Assembly: GCA_900753095.1 (NCBI GenBank)
Contig: CAADXT010000023.1
Span: forward strand, 1 to 23,713
DNA length: 23,713 bases
Direction of reading: 5' to 3'
Source: Eggerthellaceae bacterium
Lineage (GTDB): Bacteria > Actinomycetota > Coriobacteriia > Coriobacteriales > Eggerthellaceae
Shown: positions 21,391-23,713 of the stretch, piece by piece
How positions within the stretch are numbered: position 1 is the first letter of the stretch
Layout: every line of letters begins with the position of its first letter
The notes under the pieces: generated by a model
Databases searched by the model: none
Told to the model about the DNA's origin: nothing
The model's input: the letters and a program-made list of their open reading frames with translations, nothing else
Made by a program: the position numbers and the translations under genes

Positions 21391-22278
21391 ATGGACTACG
21401 TAACATTGAGCAACGGCGTGAAGATGCCCCAGCTGGGCTATGGCATGTACCAGGTAACGCAGGAGGAATGCGAGCGCTGCGTGCTGGACGCGCTTGAGGT
21501 GGGGTATCGCCACATCGACACGGCGCAGAGCTACTTCAACGAAGAGCAGGTAGGCAATGCCATTAAGAAGTCGGGCATTCCGCGCGAGGAGTTTTTCCTT
21601 ACCACGAAGGTATGGCTGGAGCATTACGGCGAGGAAGCCGCCGAGGCAAGTATTCGCGAATCGCTGCGCAAATTGCAGACGGATTATATCGACCTGGTTC
21701 TGCTGCACCAGCCCTTCGGCGATGCGTACGGTGCTTGGCGCACGCTTGAGAAGATGTACGAAGCGGGCACCATTCGCGCCATCGGCATCTCGAATTTTTA
21801 CGCGGATCGCATGGTGGAATTCTGCAACTTCAATCGCATCAAGCCCATGGTGAACCAGATGGAAACCCATCCTCTGAACCAGCAGGCAGAGCTTATGGAA
21901 TGGGAGAAGAAGTACGGCGTGCAGCCTGAGGCATGGGCACCGTTCGGTGAAGGCCGCGGCGGCCTGTTCGAAAACCCGGTGCTTGCGGAAATCGGTGCAG
22001 CGCATGGCAAAACCGCCGCGCAGGTAATGCTTCGCTGGAACCTGCAGCGCGGGGTAGTGGTTATCCCGAAGTCGGTACATAAGGAGCGCATGCAGCAGAA
22101 CTTCGAGGCGTTCGACTTTGAGCTTTCCGCCGAGGAAATGGCGCGTATCGCCGCACTCGACACGAAAACCAGCAGCTTCTTCAGCCATCAAGACCCTGCC
22201 ATGGTGGAATGGTTTGCCCAGATGGTGGAAGAGCGCAAGAAGCAACAGGACTGCACCAAGGAAAAGAAGAGTTGGTAA
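21391..22278 (+). CDS. Aldo/keto reductase, diketogulonate/methylglyoxal reductase type
   Basis: This is a 295-residue single-domain NAD(P)H-dependent carbonyl reductase. The tetrad is D43 and Y48 (GYRHIDTAQSY), K73 (LTTKVW) and H106 (LVLLHQP). KSVHKERMQQNFEAFDF near residue 229 is the NADPH phosphate-binding segment. The overall pattern resembles B. subtilis YvgN-type reductases, which reduce methylglyoxal and other small aldehydes. No Fe-S motif. ATG 21391 is set by AGGAG at 21381-21385; the frame is open to GTG 21337, which lies close to the promoter and has no site. The MerR-type promoter upstream and divergent AdhR-like regulator make an inducible aldehyde-detoxification role the best inference. 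Confidence 0.93.
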   Translation: MDYVTLSNGVKMPQLGYGMYQVTQEECERCVLDALEVGYRHIDTAQSYFNEEQVGNAIKKSGIPREEFFLTTKVWLEHYGEEAAEASIRESLRKLQTDYIDLVLLHQPFGDAYGAWRTLEKMYEAGTIRAIGISNFYADRMVEFCNFNRIKPMVNQMETHPLNQQAELMEWEKKYGVQPEAWAPFGEGRGGLFENPVLAEIGAAHGKTAAQVMLRWNLQRGVVVIPKSVHKERMQQNFEAFDFELSAEEMARIAALDTKTSSFFSHQDPAMVEWFAQMVEERKKQQDCTKEKKSW

Positions 22279-22284
22279 ACTCTA

Positions 22285-22310
22285 TAAGTTACGTAACGTT
22301 GCGTAACTTA
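22285..22310. repeat. Inverted and tandem repeat, possible operator
   Basis: TAAGTTACG (22285-22293) pairs with CGTAACTTA (22302-22310). The same stretch reads as a tandem GTTACGTAAC-GTTGCGTAAC (22288-22297, 22298-22307). It has no T-run. It sits 7 nt after the aldo/keto reductase stop and just before the flavodoxin remnant. Confidence 0.55.
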
Positions 22311-22312
22311 CA

Positions 22313-22555
22313 ATGGTTGATAGTAGAGGGGCTTGGGCGATTGCCGCATGGCCGACTGACCATTTTGCAAGCGACAACGATTTCAGCGGTAAGAAGGTGG
22401 TCACGTTCTGCACTTCCGCCTCTTCGGGGCTGGGGCAAAGCGCCACGCTGCTTGCCAAAGCTGCCGGTTCGGGTGATTGGCAGGACGGCCAGCGCTTCGC
22501 TTCTAGTGCGGATGAAAGCGATGTGCGCAAGTGGGCCCAGTCGCTGGGCTTGTAG
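22313..22555 (+). pseudogene. Flavodoxin gene remnant (C-terminal part only)
   Basis: An 80-residue open frame whose last 60 or so residues match the C-terminal half of long-type flavodoxins: DFSGKKVVTFCTSASSGLG at about 23-41, then SGDWQDGQRF (about 53-62) and SDVRKWAQSLGL at the end. The N-terminal FMN-phosphate loop (normally near residue 10) and the middle strands are absent. Residues 1-20 do not match flavodoxin convincingly. No ribosome-binding site precedes the ATG. The most likely history is deletion of the 5' half of a flavodoxin gene once placed next to the reductase. A terminator still follows. A functional short protein cannot be excluded. Confidence 0.7.
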
Positions 22556-22614
22556 CGCAACGGCAGCGATGCGAAAGCTCGTTAAAGTGCTGCAGGGTTC
22601 AATATATCGAAGGT

Positions 22615-22654
22615 AAAACCGGGAGATAGGAGTCATTTCCATCTCCCGGTTTTT
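22615..22654. terminator. Bidirectional intrinsic terminator
   Basis: AAAACCGGGAGAT (22615-22627), a 13-nt loop, ATCTCCCGGTTTT (22641-22653) plus one more T. The 13-bp stem with A-tract and T-run works on both strands. It lies between the flavodoxin remnant and the convergent reductase on the - strand, whose stop is 6 nt away. Confidence 0.92.
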
Positions 22655-22659
22655 AGAGC

Positions 22660-23713
22660 CTAAAACCCGAACAGCTCGGCGGCTTTCTCCATGCGCTCGG
22701 CGATCTTTACACCGAAGGGGCAGTTTTCCTCGCAGGTTTGGCAGCCGGTGCATTCGCCTGCGGTAACGTCAAGCGCTTCGTAGTGCTTGCGCACCGATTC
22801 AGGCACTTCCTCATGCATAACGGCCAGGTCGTAGAACTTGTTCACCTCGGCAATGTTGATGCCTACGGCGCAGGGCTGGCAGTGCCCGCAGTAGATGCAC
22901 TGGCCGAAGTAGGCATGCGTGGGCGCTGCGGCCAGCGCGTGGGTGAAGTCGCGTTCCTCGGGCGTGGCGGTTACGTACTTTAGGCAACCGTCGCATTCCT
23001 CGATGTTCCTGAAGCCGGTCATGACGGAAGCCACGGCAGGGCGCGAGAGGCAGTATTCGATGCACTGCGTGGGAGTCATGGCAACGCCGAAGGGAGATTT
23101 GCCGGCATCTAGCAAGCGGCCGCCCGCGAACGCCTTCATAACGGTAAGGCCCACATTGTTCAGGCTGCACAGGCGGTGCAACTCCTGACGCTTCGGATCG
23201 ATGTTGGAAAGGCCCTGCTGGTATTCCTCGACAAACAGCGTGTTGATGTCCTCAGAAGGGGGAAGCATATCGAATGCCGGGTTCAGCGAGAACATGATCA
23301 TCTCGATCTCGGGATATTTGCAGGCCTCCAGCGCAACATCGGGGTTGTGGGTGGAGAGGCCGATGTGGTCGATGTGGCCTACGGCCTTCTCGGCACGCAC
23401 GTATTCGATGAACTCGCCGTTCATGATTCCGCTGAACTCATCGATGCTGTCAACGTAGTGAATGAGCCCCAGCTCAATGTGACCGCCGAAGCAGTTCAGC
23501 AGGAATTCCCAGGCCGGCTTGACCTTCTCCATATCGCGCGTGCGCTCGTATTGGCCGTTCTGCCAGGTGGCGCCGAAGTGCCCTTGCACAATCCAATGCT
23601 TGCGGTTTCGGCATACGGCGTCGCCGAGCGCCTGGCGCACGGCGGGGTCCACCATCCAGCAGTCCACGATGTTGATGCCAGCTTCTTCGGCGTGGCGGGT
23701 AAGGTCCAGCGCG
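22660..23713 (-). CDS. Aldo/keto reductase with C-terminal [4Fe-4S] ferredoxin domain (5' end outside window)
   Basis: A second ferredoxin-fused aldo/keto reductase, read on the - strand. About 350 residues are visible and the reading frame continues past the window edge (GINIVDCWM is the barrel strand that normally carries the catalytic Asp), so the GTG at 23667 is internal. IVQGHFG and the MTGFRNIEEC strand belong to the barrel. The C-terminal part has CIYCGHCQPC (C-x2-C-x2-C-x2-C, usual for this AKR class) and CTGCQTCEENCP (C-x2-C-x2-C-x3-C), enough for two clusters. The expected barrel tyrosine position after the Asp reads differently (DCWMVD instead of DTAxxY), so classical AKR catalysis may be altered. 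Substrate unknown. Confidence 0.88.
   Translation of the reverse strand, partial: ALDLTRHAEEAGINIVDCWMVDPAVRQALGDAVCRNRKHWIVQGHFGATWQNGQYERTRDMEKVKPAWEFLLNCFGGHIELGLIHYVDSIDEFSGIMNGEFIEYVRAEKAVGHIDHIGLSTHNPDVALEACKYPEIEMIMFSLNPAFDMLPPSEDINTLFVEEYQQGLSNIDPKRQELHRLCSLNNVGLTVMKAFAGGRLLDAGKSPFGVAMTPTQCIEYCLSRPAVASVMTGFRNIEECDGCLKYVTATPEERDFTHALAAAPTHAYFGQCIYCGHCQPCAVGINIAEVNKFYDLAVMHEEVPESVRKHYEALDVTAGECTGCQTCEENCPFGVKIAERMEKAAELFGF

Noticed and set aside
22209..22616. Alternative + strand frame across the flavodoxin remnant
   Set aside because: It overlaps the end of the reductase gene and gives an Arg/Pro-rich sequence with no homology, while the other frame clearly shows flavodoxin motifs.

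Overview
This window looks like a chromosomal segment of an anaerobic, moderately high-GC member of the Actinomycetota, most likely class Coriobacteriia (Eggerthella/Slackia-type relatives). The assignment is an inference. It rests on actinobacterial-looking F1Fo subunits, frequent GTG/TTG starts behind strong Shine-Dalgarno sequences, and two ferredoxin-fused aldo/keto reductases typical of gut anaerobes. Nearly all genes lie on the + strand. No rRNA, tRNA, CRISPR array or intact transposon was seen.

Layout. (1) 1-3904: the 3' end of rpiB, a lipoprotein, glyA, upp and a dCMP deaminase. Apart from the lipoprotein and deaminase, this follows the rpiB-glyA-upp-atp order known from Bacillus. (2) 4188-11257: a complete F1Fo ATP synthase operon, atpI-like then atpB-E-F-H-A-G-D-C. 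Overlapping or abutting genes suggest translational coupling, and hairpins fill the atpB-atpE gap. The c subunit lacks the Na+-binding pattern, so the enzyme is predicted to use H+. A strong terminator closes the operon. (3) 11340-11966: about 630 bp without a gene, holding a cluster of ATGCAT palindromes. (4) 11967-16333: dnaE and truA, coupled by a TAGTG overlap. (5) 16334-16779: a 217-bp nested inverted repeat. (6) 16780-19467: an NSS-family transporter and the ATPase ychF. (7) 19623-23713: a redox/aldehyde cluster with a ferredoxin-fused aldo/keto reductase, a divergent MerR regulator of the AdhR/NmlR type, a plain aldo/keto reductase behind a textbook MerR-type promoter, a flavodoxin gene remnant, and on the - strand a second ferredoxin-fused aldo/keto reductase cut by the window edge.

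The most interesting signals are between the genes. A structured element of about 172-174 bp occurs twice, after glyA and after the NSS transporter. Each copy has the same 18-bp 5' box, a sequence-divergent but base-paired central stem flush with the boxes, a conserved 3' box, and the same terminator. The truA-NSS gap folds into a 217-bp hairpin with 27, 17 and 9 bp perfect arms, one of which competes with the truA terminator; part of that arm recurs upstream of dnaE. Behind glyA are two sibling hairpins with a compensatory base change and a REP-like palindrome. The MerR/aldo-keto reductase pair forms a predicted electrophile-responsive switch that can be read directly from the sequence.
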